DNA of 64,000 bases from G963665925 sp963665925 (GCA_963665925.1 OY762511.1:3658001-3722000), one strand, 5' to 3'; numbered from the stretch's first letter, positions 25,422 through 34,731 are shown. A program made the numbers and translations. Notes: generated from the letters alone by a model not told the origin.

Positions 25422-27401
25422 TCACTTGGGTATCGAGATTTCAAACATTGTCCATGCATCTTCACTTTTTCCCAGTGTAAGACTGCCACCGAGCTTCTTT
25501 GCCTCGTTATAGGCAATATATAATCCAAGTCCCGTGCCAGCACCTACCGATTTCGTCGTATAGAATGGATTGAAAATGTTCTGTGCCTCATCTTCAGCAA
25601 TTCCACAACCTGAATCAATGACCTGAATACGAACCATCTCCTGGTCATCAACCACTTGAACGCGTATGGTTCCATCTTCACCAATTGCGTCAATTGCATT
25701 TGAAATAAGATTAATCAGTATATGTCGCAATGACTCTGCATTCGATGCAATCTCAAGCTCTTGTGGACAGCTCATCTCCAATTTGATTTTACGTTTTAGC
25801 ATGGTCTTATTCTCAAGAGCCATGATTTTCGAAGTGAGATCCTTTACATTGATAGTCTTCTTTTCATTATTCGTCAGCCTTGAAAATTCAAGGAGATTAT
25901 CAATAATTCTACTGGCACGTTCCACTGCATTGTTAATCAGCTCAAAGGACCTGACAGACCTGTCATCCTCTATTCTCGACTCAATAATGAAGCTCTGGTT
26001 TCTTATAATCCCTAGGGGATTTCTGATTTCATGGGCCATGCCTGCTGCCAGCTGACCAATGGCTGCCATCTTATTGGCCTGAAGCATCTGGTTTTCGGAT
26101 ATCCGCTCCTTCGTCATATTCTGAATGACCATCAGCAGATTCTTCATCTCACCCTCTGCATTTCTCAACGGATAAATACGAACCAGATAATAATGGTTGG
26201 ACTTGACAAGCTCCCTAGTAATGGACTTTCCGGTCGCGAGTGCGTACTTGATCATTTCATCGACAGCCGCATAGTCAAATGATTCAAGTATGGTTCCTAC
26301 AGGATACTGAAGCGCTTCCGCCCTTTTTATATTCAGGAAATCAACAAAGGACTGATTGATGTTGATAACATTCAGGTCAAGGTCAATTAAGGCAATGTAC
26401 TCCGCCATGCCGTCAAAAGTTATCTGCAAATCATTCTTACTGTTGATCAGCTCTGAGGTTCGCTTGTCCACTTCCTTCTTGAGCGATTTGTTCCATAGGG
26501 TCATGGATATAAGGACCGTGCCGATCGCACTTATGAGCACCACCATAAGCCTGAGTGTCAGTATATAATCCGGGGTCTGTACGATTGGTGTCGATATGCC
26601 GAACCATTTCTGCTGAATGCGTTCCAGCTGCTCTGTCTTAGCAAGTGCTGCAATGCCCTTGTTGATGATGGGCACCAGTTCCTTTTTAGATTTGGGGATG
26701 CCCAGAACAACTTCATTGTCATAGAGCACTTGGCTGGCAATATGCAGGTCGTGGTTGGCATTCTTTTCGTTTATTTGATACAGAATGACGGGTTCATCGC
26801 CAGCAACCGCATCCACCTTGTCTTCCAGAAGGAGGTCCAGTGCGCTGCTGACATCTGACACAGTTATGATTTGAATACCCGGATAGGCGTTGAGCAGATA
26901 CTCATTGACAAAGTCACCTTCCTGCGTGGCAAAGCGCAGCTCTGCCAAGTCACCAAGCTCAATACGCGCATCCTTTGAAACCACAACCCCGCGCAGATTG
27001 TAGATTGACTGGGTAAAGACAAAATTCTTCTCGCGTTCCTCACTGCTGAACATATCACACAAGTCCGTATTGCCTGAAGACAACTGACTTAGTGCATCCT
27101 CCCATAAAAGAGGGTGCATTTCGATGGGCGTTCTGAGCTGCAGGGACAATAAGTTCATATAGTCAACAACAACGCCCTTGTACTGACCATCTGCTGGGTC
27201 AACAAAGCGCAGAGGAGGCGCATTATTATCCGCTGCATAAATCAGGGGGCCGTGATACTCAAGCCACTGGCGCTCGTCTTCTGAAAGTGTCACACTGGCG
27301 CTCCTGCCAAAGCCTATGCCTTTTTCAGTTATAAGGACATTTGAAACAATGAATGCTGCAATCAAAATGATTAGAATCTGCCACCAATGGTTTTTTTGCA
27401 T
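25422..27401 (-). CDS. Sensor histidine kinase with extracellular amino-acid-binding (SBP_bac_3) domain and PAS
   Basis: A 659-aa membrane kinase. In order: an N-terminal membrane helix (about 8-25), an extracellular solute-binding domain of family 3 (about 40-270; ADNNAPPLRFVD, YKGVVVDYMNLL and VDAVAGDEPVI motifs, a fold used for polar amino acids), a second membrane helix (about 281-303), a PAS domain (about 320-430), HisKA with H457 in MAHEIRNPLG, and HATPase_c with N, G1 and G2 boxes (LISNAIDAIG, DSGCGIAED, GTGLGLYIA). It probably senses an extracellular amino acid directly and phosphorylates the adjacent sigma-54 regulator. AAGGAG precedes the ATG. Confidence 0.93.
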   Translation of the reverse strand: MQKNHWWQILIILIAAFIVSNVLITEKGIGFGRSASVTLSEDERQWLEYHGPLIYAADNNAPPLRFVDPADGQYKGVVVDYMNLLSLQLRTPIEMHPLLWEDALSQLSSGNTDLCDMFSSEEREKNFVFTQSIYNLRGVVVSKDARIELGDLAELRFATQEGDFVNEYLLNAYPGIQIITVSDVSSALDLLLEDKVDAVAGDEPVILYQINEKNANHDLHIASQVLYDNEVVLGIPKSKKELVPIINKGIAALAKTEQLERIQQKWFGISTPIVQTPDYILTLRLMVVLISAIGTVLISMTLWNKSLKKEVDKRTSELINSKNDLQITFDGMAEYIALIDLDLNVININQSFVDFLNIKRAEALQYPVGTILESFDYAAVDEMIKYALATGKSITRELVKSNHYYLVRIYPLRNAEGEMKNLLMVIQNMTKERISENQMLQANKMAAIGQLAAGMAHEIRNPLGIIRNQSFIIESRIEDDRSVRSFELINNAVERASRIIDNLLEFSRLTNNEKKTINVKDLTSKIMALENKTMLKRKIKLEMSCPQELEIASNAESLRHILINLISNAIDAIGEDGTIRVQVVDDQEMVRIQVIDSGCGIAEDEAQNIFNPFYTTKSVGAGTGLGLYIAYNEAKKLGGSLTLGKSEDAWTMFEISIPK

Positions 27402-27464
27402 AAGAGCTCCTTATAAATAGGGGATACCTGAAGAGTCACTTCTTTTGTCTTATAGCTATATACA

Positions 27465-27480
27465 TGCAAGAACACCTCCA
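27465..27480 (-). promoter_or_regulatory. Weak sigma-54-like site before the kinase gene
   Basis: The minus strand reads TGGAGGTGTTCTTGCA, with GG and GC correctly spaced but the -24 element departing from TGGCA. It lies 64 bp before the kinase ATG and would imply autoregulation. It could be chance. Confidence 0.35.
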
Positions 27481-27552
27481 ATTTTCAGAAGGGGAACGCG
27501 TTTTTTCCGAGCCATTTCTTCTATATTTTACCACACTCCAAGCACTGGAATA

Positions 27553-27581
27553 TAAAAAAACGCCCAAGCAAAGCTTAGGCG
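27553..27581 (-). terminator. Terminator of the MmcQ/YjbR gene
   Basis: CGCCTAAGC-TTT-GCTTGGGCG followed by TTTTTTTATA on the minus strand. The stop codon TAA is inside the 5' arm. Confidence 0.88.
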
Positions 27582-27931
27582 GTCTCGATTTCTTTTTGAA
27601 GTTTTTTCGTCAGCTTGTTAAAGACAATGTCGTAAGATATGTCCACAAACCGGCGTATTTCATCGTCTGGAACATCCGACCCCAAAAGGACCGTATTCCA
27701 GTGCTTCTTGTTCATATGGTAGCCAGGAAAAACACCTTCGTACTGCTGTCTGAGCACGAGTGCCAGCTCAGGGTCGCACTTGAGGTTAAGTCCCATTTCT
27801 CCGTCCCGGTCATAGACCAGACCGAACATCTTTCCACCGACTTTGAAGACCAGGGTCTCTTCGTCGAAGGGGTAGGTTTCCTGGGCCCCACGTTTGGAAA
27901 GGCAATAGCCTATAGCTTCTTTGACATCCAT
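27575..27931 (-). CDS. MmcQ/YjbR family protein
   Basis: A 118-aa MmcQ/YjbR protein (double-wing DNA-binding-like fold) with the family landmarks KRGAQETYPFDEETLVFKVGGKMFGL, NLKCDPELA and PGYHMNKKHWNTVLL. The biological role is unknown; the fold suggests nucleic acid or protein binding. The start follows AAGGAG. It heads toward its own overlapping terminator and is probably the last gene of a unit with the two upstream genes. Confidence 0.88.
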   Translation of the reverse strand: MDVKEAIGYCLSKRGAQETYPFDEETLVFKVGGKMFGLVYDRDGEMGLNLKCDPELALVLRQQYEGVFPGYHMNKKHWNTVLLGSDVPDDEIRRFVDISYDIVFNKLTKKLQKEIETA

Positions 27932-27955
27932 AGGGTCATCTCCTTATAAAACGTC

Positions 27956-28459
27956 TTATGACAAGAAAGAATAAATAATGGCTGCAACAGCTACCACGCC
28001 CAGTACCATGATGAGTTTAGCACCAAAGCCATCATTTTCGCTGTCGCCTTCCATCTCAACGCCTTCGTTCACTGCATCGAACTCCTGCTCCAGCACATCT
28101 GCTGCGCCGGACTGCTGGGATGTCATTGCGAAAACCTTATGTATAACCGATAGGGCTGTCTGGTACTGTACCTTTGGCACATAAATCAGCACTTCTTTAC
28201 CCGATTTCTTGACTTCAACAGGAATCGTAAACTGCTTCATAATTTCACGGACCTGATCTGCCTGCTTCTGATTTTCAAGCTCTGTCAGCAGATGCCACTC
28301 AAAGCCGCCAATACGAATGACCTCACCCAACGCATCGCTTTCAGCCGGCTTGTCCTTGACTGCTTCAAACTCCTCTAGTGAAACGAGTGTGGCACCACAG
28401 TCGCTGCACTTTTCAATGTTGTCCTCATATTCATACTTGCACGATGGACAATACTTCAT
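27956..28459 (-). CDS. Zinc-ribbon, tail-anchored membrane protein (DUF2007-like)
   Basis: A 167-aa protein that starts with a zinc ribbon (CPSCKYEYEDNIEKCSDCG, residues 4-22). A DUF2007-like alpha/beta segment follows (about 48-105; WHLLTELENQKQADQVREIMKQ), then an acidic linker and a single C-terminal membrane helix (about 148-166). The topology suggests a cytoplasmic domain anchored by its tail. Function unknown. It lies between the MmcQ gene and a polytopic membrane protein in the same orientation. Confidence 0.78.
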   Translation of the reverse strand: MKYCPSCKYEYEDNIEKCSDCGATLVSLEEFEAVKDKPAESDALGEVIRIGGFEWHLLTELENQKQADQVREIMKQFTIPVEVKKSGKEVLIYVPKVQYQTALSVIHKVFAMTSQQSGAADVLEQEFDAVNEGVEMEGDSENDGFGAKLIMVLGVVAVAAIIYSFLS

Positions 28460-28478
28460 AATGACTCCCCCTATATTT

Positions 28479-29279
28479 TTAAATTAAATTTCTGTCTCTA
28501 AGCTCCGGATCCATTTCTGGAACCGGGAAGTGCATTCTTTTTACATATAGATAAACTTGCACCTGAAGCAATATCCATATTGGCCGCAGCAATGTGACAA
28601 GGACAGCTGTGGTCTGCACAATGGGCATACAGCCGCAAAAGTGAACCCGCCCGTTACTCATAACCATCCAGCAATGAATGGGTACCATAAGCCAGTAGAT
28701 TACAAAAAATCCGTAGATGAGCGTTTCCTTAAAATACATGCGTGTTACCGTCGCACTGATCCGCAGGTCATTGACCACCTTCGATTCGAGTGAAGATGAA
28801 ACCTGCGTGTAGTGAAAGGTATTTGAAATATAAAATGTCAGTCCCAAAAGAAATGTACTGACTAAAAGTCGTGTCATCAGATCTTTGATGGTGATCAAAG
28901 TCAGATAATATGTTATTGCTGGAATGACAATGATCATGAACACCGTGAGGTAAGATCTGATTCCCCTTAAAAATCGCCCCTTGGTGAACTCCATCGCTTC
29001 GCTGAACCGCATTCTGCCTGACTTGATAATTTCAGCGCAATAGCTGATAAATCCCTGATGCAGTCGGATTGTCCCCATTAAAAACCCGTACTGCACTAAA
29101 AAAACAAAAAACAATAGATAGACTGGAAAGAAGTCTAAAACCCAATAGGCGTGCTGCAGCATCGTGATAAAAATCATCTCACAGACTGTTATGAGTGCTG
29201 ACACCCCCAGCATAACCCCGACATTTTGCCTATAATACCTGAAGCAGTTTTGCAATGTCGTTTTCCATTGAAAAACCAT
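28479..29279 (-). CDS. Hypothetical polytopic membrane protein
   Basis: About 266 aa with five to six hydrophobic helices (clusters near 20-70, 105-150, 185-205, 215-245). I do not recognise a specific family; it resembles general DUF975-like or glycerophosphoryl-transferase-type membrane proteins only in hydropathy. The start is placed at the second ATG (29279), 8 nt after GAGGGG; the ATG 6 bases upstream is too close to it. It is 19 bp before the zinc-ribbon gene, so it probably heads a three-gene operon. Confidence 0.7.
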   Translation of the reverse strand: MVFQWKTTLQNCFRYYRQNVGVMLGVSALITVCEMIFITMLQHAYWVLDFFPVYLLFFVFLVQYGFLMGTIRLHQGFISYCAEIIKSGRMRFSEAMEFTKGRFLRGIRSYLTVFMIIVIPAITYYLTLITIKDLMTRLLVSTFLLGLTFYISNTFHYTQVSSSLESKVVNDLRISATVTRMYFKETLIYGFFVIYWLMVPIHCWMVMSNGRVHFCGCMPIVQTTAVLVTLLRPIWILLQVQVYLYVKRMHFPVPEMDPELRDRNLI

Positions 29280-29434
29280 CCTCATGCCCCCTCACATTTC
29301 CCCTATTATACCATAGATATAATTGAGGAATAATATGTATTTTATAAGGAAAATCCTTGATTTCATTATGAAAAGGAAGGGTTTCGTAGTATCATTGAAG
29401 AAGGACATTATATTCCTTATGCGGGGTGACTGAT

Positions 29435-30496
29435 TTGAAAATGGTTATGCTTGAAGATATAAGGACAGGAATGGTACTCGCTGAGCCAGTTGTCGGGAAT
29501 TATGACCTCCTGTACGCAAATGCGGATGAAATCATTACTGACAGTATTCTAGAAGGGCTTCATAAGCTCGATATTCCTTATGTTTTCGTAAAAGAAATAG
29601 AAAATACACTAATCGATTTGGAAAACGACCCAGAAGTTACAGAAGAACTTATCCAGGCCAAGGAAAACTATGATGAAATGCTGGGTCTCATGACGCACGT
29701 TTTTGACGATTTTCATTTTCTGGATAAGAAAATCATCACTCAGATTCAAAGACCCATGGAAACCCTCATTGACAGTGTCACCGTCAATACCAGCCTTCTC
29801 CTAAAGCTCAAGAGTCTTTATTTGAAGGACGAGTACGCGCTCACCCATAGTGTGCACGTATGTCTCTTGTCTGCCATGATTGCCAAATGGAATGGCTTTA
29901 GGGAAAAGGACATCCAGGCCATTGGCATGGCTGGACTTTTTCATGATTTAGGCAAGTCTAGAATTCCCCTGGATATTCTTAACAAGCCCGGCAAGCTTAC
30001 AAATGCGGAGCTGGCAATAATGCGAAGACACTCCGAACTGGGTTATGAAATCGCAAAATCCCAAGATGTGTTCGCTGTGGACATTCTTCGGGGAATCATT
30101 GAACACCACGAACGGGTGGATGGCACGGGGTATCCCCAAGGGCTCAAGAAGGAACAGATACACCCTTATGCCCAAATCATAGCCATTGCTGATGTTTATG
30201 ACGCCATGACCACAGAACGCAGCTATAAGAACAGTGAATCACCTTTTACAGCCGTGGAGGTCATAAAGGACCTGTCCTACAGACAACACCTCAACCCAAG
30301 TCTGGTCAACCGCTTTCTCAAAAACATCTATCGCCTTTACATTGGGGCCCATGTCGTTCTTTCAAACGGCCTGTCCGGCGAAATTATCTATATAAACAAT
30401 TTTGCTCCCGAGCGACCGCTCATCAAGCTCTCGCATGGTTTTATAGACCTTTATTCAGATTCATCCGTTCACATCAAAGCTTTTAAGGTTACTTAA
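29435..30496 (+). CDS. HD-GYP domain protein, probable c-di-GMP phosphodiesterase
   Basis: A ~353-aa cytoplasmic protein. An N-terminal segment (about 1-60, VMLEDIRTGMVLAEPVV) matches the DUF3391-like start of many clostridial HD-GYP proteins. The HD-GYP domain (about 125-300) has the HD pair in LFHDLGKSRIP, the HHERVDGTGYP motif and IIAIADVYDAMTTERSYK. The GYP tripeptide is intact (GTGYP), consistent with cleavage of c-di-GMP. A start at TTG 29435, 6 nt after GGGGTGA, is chosen; GTG 29426 and ATG 29441 are alternatives. No receiver or membrane domain is attached. Confidence 0.88.
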   Translation: MKMVMLEDIRTGMVLAEPVVGNYDLLYANADEIITDSILEGLHKLDIPYVFVKEIENTLIDLENDPEVTEELIQAKENYDEMLGLMTHVFDDFHFLDKKIITQIQRPMETLIDSVTVNTSLLLKLKSLYLKDEYALTHSVHVCLLSAMIAKWNGFREKDIQAIGMAGLFHDLGKSRIPLDILNKPGKLTNAELAIMRRHSELGYEIAKSQDVFAVDILRGIIEHHERVDGTGYPQGLKKEQIHPYAQIIAIADVYDAMTTERSYKNSESPFTAVEVIKDLSYRQHLNPSLVNRFLKNIYRLYIGAHVVLSNGLSGEIIYINNFAPERPLIKLSHGFIDLYSDSSVHIKAFKVT

Positions 30497-30508
30497 CTTA
30501 AAAATAAA

Positions 30509-30548
30509 AAAACAAGTCTCTGGCATAGGTCAGCGACTTGTTTTCTTT
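30509..30548 (+). terminator. Terminator of the HD-GYP gene
   Basis: Stem AAAACAAGTC-T-CTG / CAG-C-GACTTGTTTT followed by CTTTTTTGTG. The A-rich left flank may also stop transcription from the convergent arsC-like gene. Confidence 0.85.
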
Positions 30549-30584
30549 TTTGTGTCTTCTTTTTTGTGTTTCTATGCTTAGTGC

Positions 30585-30944
30585 TTAGCCAACCAGTGTG
30601 TCAAACCACTCCGATTCCTTGAATCCAACGAGTATAAAATCGTCCGATACAAGAATTGGCCTTTTTACCAGCATGCCGTCGGTGCTGAGAAGTCTAAGCA
30701 ACTCATCGTCAGTGGAATCCTTGATCTTGTCCTTGAGTCCCATCTCGCGGTAAAGGCGTCCGCTCGTATTGAAGAACTTTTTAATCGGATGTCCTGAACG
30801 CTCATACCATGCTTTCAGTTCCTCATAAGTAGGTGCATCTTCTACGATGTGTCTTCCGTTTACCTCAATGTCGTTAATGCTAAGCCAGTTTGCAGCCTTT
30901 TTGCATGTTCCGCACTTTGGGTAGTGTACAAATAATAAGTTCAT
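30585..30944 (-). CDS. Spx/ArsC (YffB-like) thioredoxin-fold protein
   Basis: A 119-aa ArsC-family protein with the redox-type CGTC motif near the N-terminus (HYPKCGTCKKA) and the family segments TYEELKAWYERSGHPIKKFFNTSG and KRPILVSDDFILVGF. Relatives include Spx, a regulator binding RNA polymerase, and glutathione- or thioredoxin-linked reductases; the sequence alone does not decide. The start at MNLLFV follows AGAGGTGA. The CxxC arrangement resembles Spx/MgsR, but clostridial ArsC-like proteins of this length are usually called arsenate reductase family. Confidence 0.85.
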   Translation of the reverse strand: MNLLFVHYPKCGTCKKAANWLSINDIEVNGRHIVEDAPTYEELKAWYERSGHPIKKFFNTSGRLYREMGLKDKIKDSTDDELLRLLSTDGMLVKRPILVSDDFILVGFKESEWFDTLVG

Positions 30945-31031
30945 TGAATCACCTCTTGTTTTCCTGATGACATCTGTTGTCATTCTCTCTATATATAATC
31001 ATTACATATTCGATTTTGATTTACAACCCTT

Positions 31032-32168
31032 TTACTCGAAATCGGCAACAACGTACTTGAGGGTTTTTATAATTTCAATATGCTGGGAACAAGCCTGCTC
31101 ACAGGCACCGCATGCTTGGCACAGGGAGGCTTGATTTCCAGAGCGCACCAAGGCCTGATACCGTGTTTTGAAGGCTTTGAGATCGCTGTAAATATAAGCG
31201 TTGTTGAGCATGTAGAAGGCTCTTGGAATGTCTACGCCAAACGGACAAGGCATACAATACCCGCACTGGGTACAGTTTACCTGAGTTCTGTTTTTATACT
31301 CACTTGCTACGGATTCGATGACCTCTTTTTCTTCCGCAGTCAAATGATTTTGAACAGCCACCTGAGCAGTACGGATATTTTCACGCACCTCTTCTGCGTT
31401 TCCCATGCCGCTTAGGACAACACTGACTTCCGGCATGTCCATCACGTAGCGCAGTGCCCACTCGGCAGGGGTCCGCTCCGGCCATTTTGAATGCTTCCAA
31501 AGTCCCATAATATCATCTGGAATGTTCTGAACCAGATTGCCCCCTCTAAGGGGCTCCATTACAACAAGTCCCAGACCTCGACCTGCAGCATATCTGAGGC
31601 CTTCCAGTCCAGCCTGATAGGCTGTGTCCATATAGTTGAACTGTATCTGGCAGAAATCCCAAGGGTAAGCGTCGACAATTTCCTTAAAAAGCGGGAGTTC
31701 GTCATGAAAGGAGAATCCAATATGCTTAATTCTCCCGTCCAATTTGGCAGCATTTAGGAAGTCAAACAAGCCATTTGCAGTCAGCCTTGGCCAGTGCTTC
31801 TTATTGAGTGTATGTACAAGATAGAAATCTATGTATTCTGTATCAAGTCTTTTCAGCTGTTCATTCAGGTAGTGGTCCATTTCTTCCCTGGTGTTGATCA
31901 GCCAGCTTGGCAGCTTGGTTGCCAGATAGGCCTTTTCTCTATAGCCATCCTTTAGTGCCCGTCCGACCAGAGGCTCGCTCTGCTCGCCGTGGTATGCCCA
32001 TGCGGTATCGATATAGTTAATGCCTGAATCGATTCCCTCCCGAATTATGGCAATTGCCATGTCCTCGTCAATCCGGTCAGGATTGTCTTTAAGTACTGGC
32101 AAGCGCATACATCCAAATCCCAATACGGATGTCGCCACACCGGTTTTTCCAAAATTTCTTAGCTGCAT
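31032..32168 (-). CDS. Aldo/keto reductase with C-terminal 2x[4Fe-4S] domain
   Basis: A 378-aa oxidoreductase. The TIM-barrel aldo/keto reductase domain (about 1-280) has the catalytic region GINYIDTAWAYHGEQSEPLVG with the usual Asp-Tyr pair. The C-terminal ferredoxin-like part has two cysteine clusters (CTQCGYCMPC and CQACGACEQAC). This fusion is frequent in anaerobes, where electrons may come from ferredoxin. The physiological substrate is unknown. The ATG at 32168 (MQLRNFGKTG) follows GAGGAG; an upstream in-frame GTG is too near the Shine-Dalgarno. Confidence 0.92.
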   Translation of the reverse strand: MQLRNFGKTGVATSVLGFGCMRLPVLKDNPDRIDEDMAIAIIREGIDSGINYIDTAWAYHGEQSEPLVGRALKDGYREKAYLATKLPSWLINTREEMDHYLNEQLKRLDTEYIDFYLVHTLNKKHWPRLTANGLFDFLNAAKLDGRIKHIGFSFHDELPLFKEIVDAYPWDFCQIQFNYMDTAYQAGLEGLRYAAGRGLGLVVMEPLRGGNLVQNIPDDIMGLWKHSKWPERTPAEWALRYVMDMPEVSVVLSGMGNAEEVRENIRTAQVAVQNHLTAEEKEVIESVASEYKNRTQVNCTQCGYCMPCPFGVDIPRAFYMLNNAYIYSDLKAFKTRYQALVRSGNQASLCQACGACEQACSQHIEIIKTLKYVVADFE

Positions 32169-32244
32169 AATAAGCACTCCTCACTTTGTTCGAAATTTGA
32201 AATACTATACTCTGCCTGCCATTAAAGAAGTCATGGCACATCAT

Positions 32245-32274
32245 AGAAAAGGCACCGGTTCCATTACCGATGCC
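32245..32274 (-). terminator. Terminator of the Rrf2 gene
   Basis: GGCATCGGT-AATGG-AACCGGTGCC followed by TTTTCT on the minus strand, between the Rrf2-type gene and the aldo/keto reductase gene. It keeps the two transcripts separate. Confidence 0.7.
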
Positions 32275-32356
32275 AAAAGTTTTTAATCAGTTTGCTAAAG
32301 CCCTGAATCCATAATTGCCTTATTCGACATATGGACACAAACAAAAGACATAAGCC

Positions 32357-32770
32357 TTAGCCTTGTGTTTTAAGAAGCTGTTCAAAATTAACCTGCTTCA
32401 TCTCTTCATTGATCATTCCCTGCAGTCGAGCAAGTTCCTTGTGAATCGTACATGATTTTGAACGATTCAAGTTGCAGGCTTCGGCAGATTCAAGACAGCG
32501 GTTGATATAGACCGGACCATCTATGGCGATAATCACATCAAGCATATTGATTTCCTTAGGATTTCTGCTGATAGCATAACCGCCCTGAACACCTCTGTAG
32601 GAATTGACAATTCCAGACTTCGTCAGCTTTCTCAATATTTTAAGCGCAAATCTCTGCGGAACATTTTCTTCAAGTGCTATGGATTTAGCATCAAGGCGTA
32701 CACCTTCACCACGTTTTGATAATGCCAGTACAATACGCATTGCATAATCAGCTTCTTGAGTTATTCTCAT
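32357..32770 (-). CDS. Rrf2-family transcriptional regulator
   Basis: A 137-aa Rrf2 regulator. The winged helix (about 1-65) reads MRITQEADYAMRIVLALS...VPQRFALKILRKLTKSGIVNSYRGVQGGY. Three cysteines spaced C-x7-C-x6-C (RCLESAEACNLNRSKSC) match the FeS-cluster site of IscR/NsrR/RsrR relatives. It probably responds to redox, nitric oxide or FeS status. No isc/suf operon is adjacent, so the target is unknown. AGGTG precedes the ATG. Confidence 0.9.
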   Translation of the reverse strand: MRITQEADYAMRIVLALSKRGEGVRLDAKSIALEENVPQRFALKILRKLTKSGIVNSYRGVQGGYAISRNPKEINMLDVIIAIDGPVYINRCLESAEACNLNRSKSCTIHKELARLQGMINEEMKQVNFEQLLKTQG

Positions 32771-32973
32771 ATATACACCTCAATTAAATACAATTTAAGT
32801 CCATTATACACCTATGATAAATCTTACCCTAGTTTATGTCAAGACGTAAAGCGTATCCTAGGAATATTTTTCAGCATATGCCATATTGAAATGTATATTT
32901 CTAAACTTTTGACGAGAGAATTCCGCTTAATCTTGCTATATATATGCAGTTTTGATTATATTTATGCGAATTC

Positions 32974-34731
32974 TTAATGAAGCTTGAGCACATAGGCACG
33001 TCTAGGGGGTATTTCAATGGACAGTTTCCCCTTCTTTGCCTTGAATACTTGTCCAGTCAGCAGGTCCTCTACTTCATCGACAGCGATTTCAACCTTGACT
33101 TCATGCGCTCTGTCGTCCCGATTCATCATGATCAGGGACTCAAGCCTTGCAGCTTTTCCCGCATCGTAGCTTTTCTTGTACATGAGCACGGAACCATGCT
33201 CCAGAAAGGCAATGCTGCCCTTTCTCATTTCAGGATACTCACGGCGTATCTGGATGATTTTCTTGTAGTAGGCGTAAAGATCCTGGTTCCAGACATCGGT
33301 GTTCCAGCGCATAGGACGTCTGCAATCCGGGTCGTTCTCGCCTTCCATGCCTATTTCGGTGCCATAGTAAACGCTGGGTGCGCCTTCAAAGGTCATTTGG
33401 AAAAGAGCAGCCATTTTAAGCGCATCAACATTGCCCTTTGCTTCAGTTAGGAATCGAGGCGTATCATGGCTGTCCAGCAGATTGAGCATGGCCATGTTTG
33501 CCTGATGCGTATACCGTACGATATTTGTATTTATCATATTTGCAAAGGATTCAGGCGACCCTTCATTCCAAGCAAAATAGTTCAGACAAGCGCGTGTAAA
33601 GGGATAGTTCATAGAGCCGTCGAACTGGTCACCAAGGAGCCACGGCTGAGCATTGTGCCATATTTCACCAACAATGTAGGCGTCTTCCTTGACTTGTTTT
33701 ACAGCCGTTCTGAACTTTCTCCAGAAGGTATGGTCAATCTCATTGGCTACATCCAGTCTCCAACCGTCGATATCTGCGTATTTGATCCAGTAGGTTGCCA
33801 CCTCCAGGAGGTAGTCAATAACTTCAGGATTACCCGTATTGAGTTTGGGCATCTTAGGTTCAAAGCCAAATGTCTCATAATTCATGTTTTCGAAATCTAT
33901 TGGCCATTCCTTTATATAAAACCAATCGTAATACGGCGATTTTCCGCCCTTGTCCACAACGTCTCTGAACTTGTCAAACATGTACCCACAATGATTGAAA
34001 ACTGCGTCCAGAACGACTTTGATGCCCTTAGAATGGCATACCTTGACAAGCTTCTTCAGCGTTTCCTTGCTGCCAAAGTGCGGATCAATCTGGAAATAGT
34101 CTGTCGTATCATATTTGTGGTTCGTGGTCGACTTGAAAACAGGCGTCATGTAAATGGCATTGATACCCAGCTCACTCAGATGATCGACCTTTTCAATAAT
34201 GCCTTCCAGGTCACCGCCAAAGAAATTCTCACGCTCTGGAATCCCTGTTTCCCAGTCTTCTAAGGTTTCAGGATCGTTGTCTGTATTTCCGTTTCTAAAG
34301 CGTTCCGGGAAAATCTGATAGAATACGGCGTCTTCGACCCAAGCGGGAATCGTGTGGACATCTATCTTATTCAGGTATGGGAAGTTGAAGAAATGCAGAT
34401 GGAGCTCTTTTGAATCGATGTGCTTTTGAGTTCCCCATTCTGAATAATAGTAGGTCTTCTTGCTTCCCTTTATTTTGAAAATATATGAAAGTCTAAAATT
34501 AAGCTTGTCTGTTTTCACCATGCACGCATAATAATCAAAGCTTTCATCGGAGCGTTCAAGCATCATTTCCTGTTTATGATGCTCCTGATCCCACTTGTAT
34601 TTGTCTCCATAAATGAGCTTGATTCCCTTGACGTCATCTTTGGCAGTTCTGAACCGAATAACGATCGTGTCGTCATTAAGGGCATAGCAGTAATTGCTCT
34701 TAGGCTGATGGTAAAATGCTTGAATATTCAT
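32974..34731 (-). CDS. GH13 alpha-glucosidase/neopullulanase-type amylase
   Basis: A 585-aa cytoplasmic glycoside hydrolase of family 13 (neopullulanase/cyclomaltodextrinase group). An N-terminal CBM34-type beta domain (about 1-120) precedes the barrel. Catalytic residues are seen as Asp in GWRLDVANEI, Glu in VGEIWHNA and Asp in LLDSHDTPRF; the first conserved region is VLDAVFNHCG. There is no signal peptide, so it degrades imported or stored maltodextrins. The ATG at 34731 follows GGAGAG. No maltose transporter is nearby. Confidence 0.93.
   Translation of the reverse strand: MNIQAFYHQPKSNYCYALNDDTIVIRFRTAKDDVKGIKLIYGDKYKWDQEHHKQEMMLERSDESFDYYACMVKTDKLNFRLSYIFKIKGSKKTYYYSEWGTQKHIDSKELHLHFFNFPYLNKIDVHTIPAWVEDAVFYQIFPERFRNGNTDNDPETLEDWETGIPERENFFGGDLEGIIEKVDHLSELGINAIYMTPVFKSTTNHKYDTTDYFQIDPHFGSKETLKKLVKVCHSKGIKVVLDAVFNHCGYMFDKFRDVVDKGGKSPYYDWFYIKEWPIDFENMNYETFGFEPKMPKLNTGNPEVIDYLLEVATYWIKYADIDGWRLDVANEIDHTFWRKFRTAVKQVKEDAYIVGEIWHNAQPWLLGDQFDGSMNYPFTRACLNYFAWNEGSPESFANMINTNIVRYTHQANMAMLNLLDSHDTPRFLTEAKGNVDALKMAALFQMTFEGAPSVYYGTEIGMEGENDPDCRRPMRWNTDVWNQDLYAYYKKIIQIRREYPEMRKGSIAFLEHGSVLMYKKSYDAGKAARLESLIMMNRDDRAHEVKVEIAVDEVEDLLTGQVFKAKKGKLSIEIPPRRAYVLKLH

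Noticed and set aside
27464..27949. Long plus-strand open frame opposite the MmcQ/YjbR gene
   Set aside because: Antisense shadow; the minus-strand gene has the family motifs, a ribosome site and a terminator.
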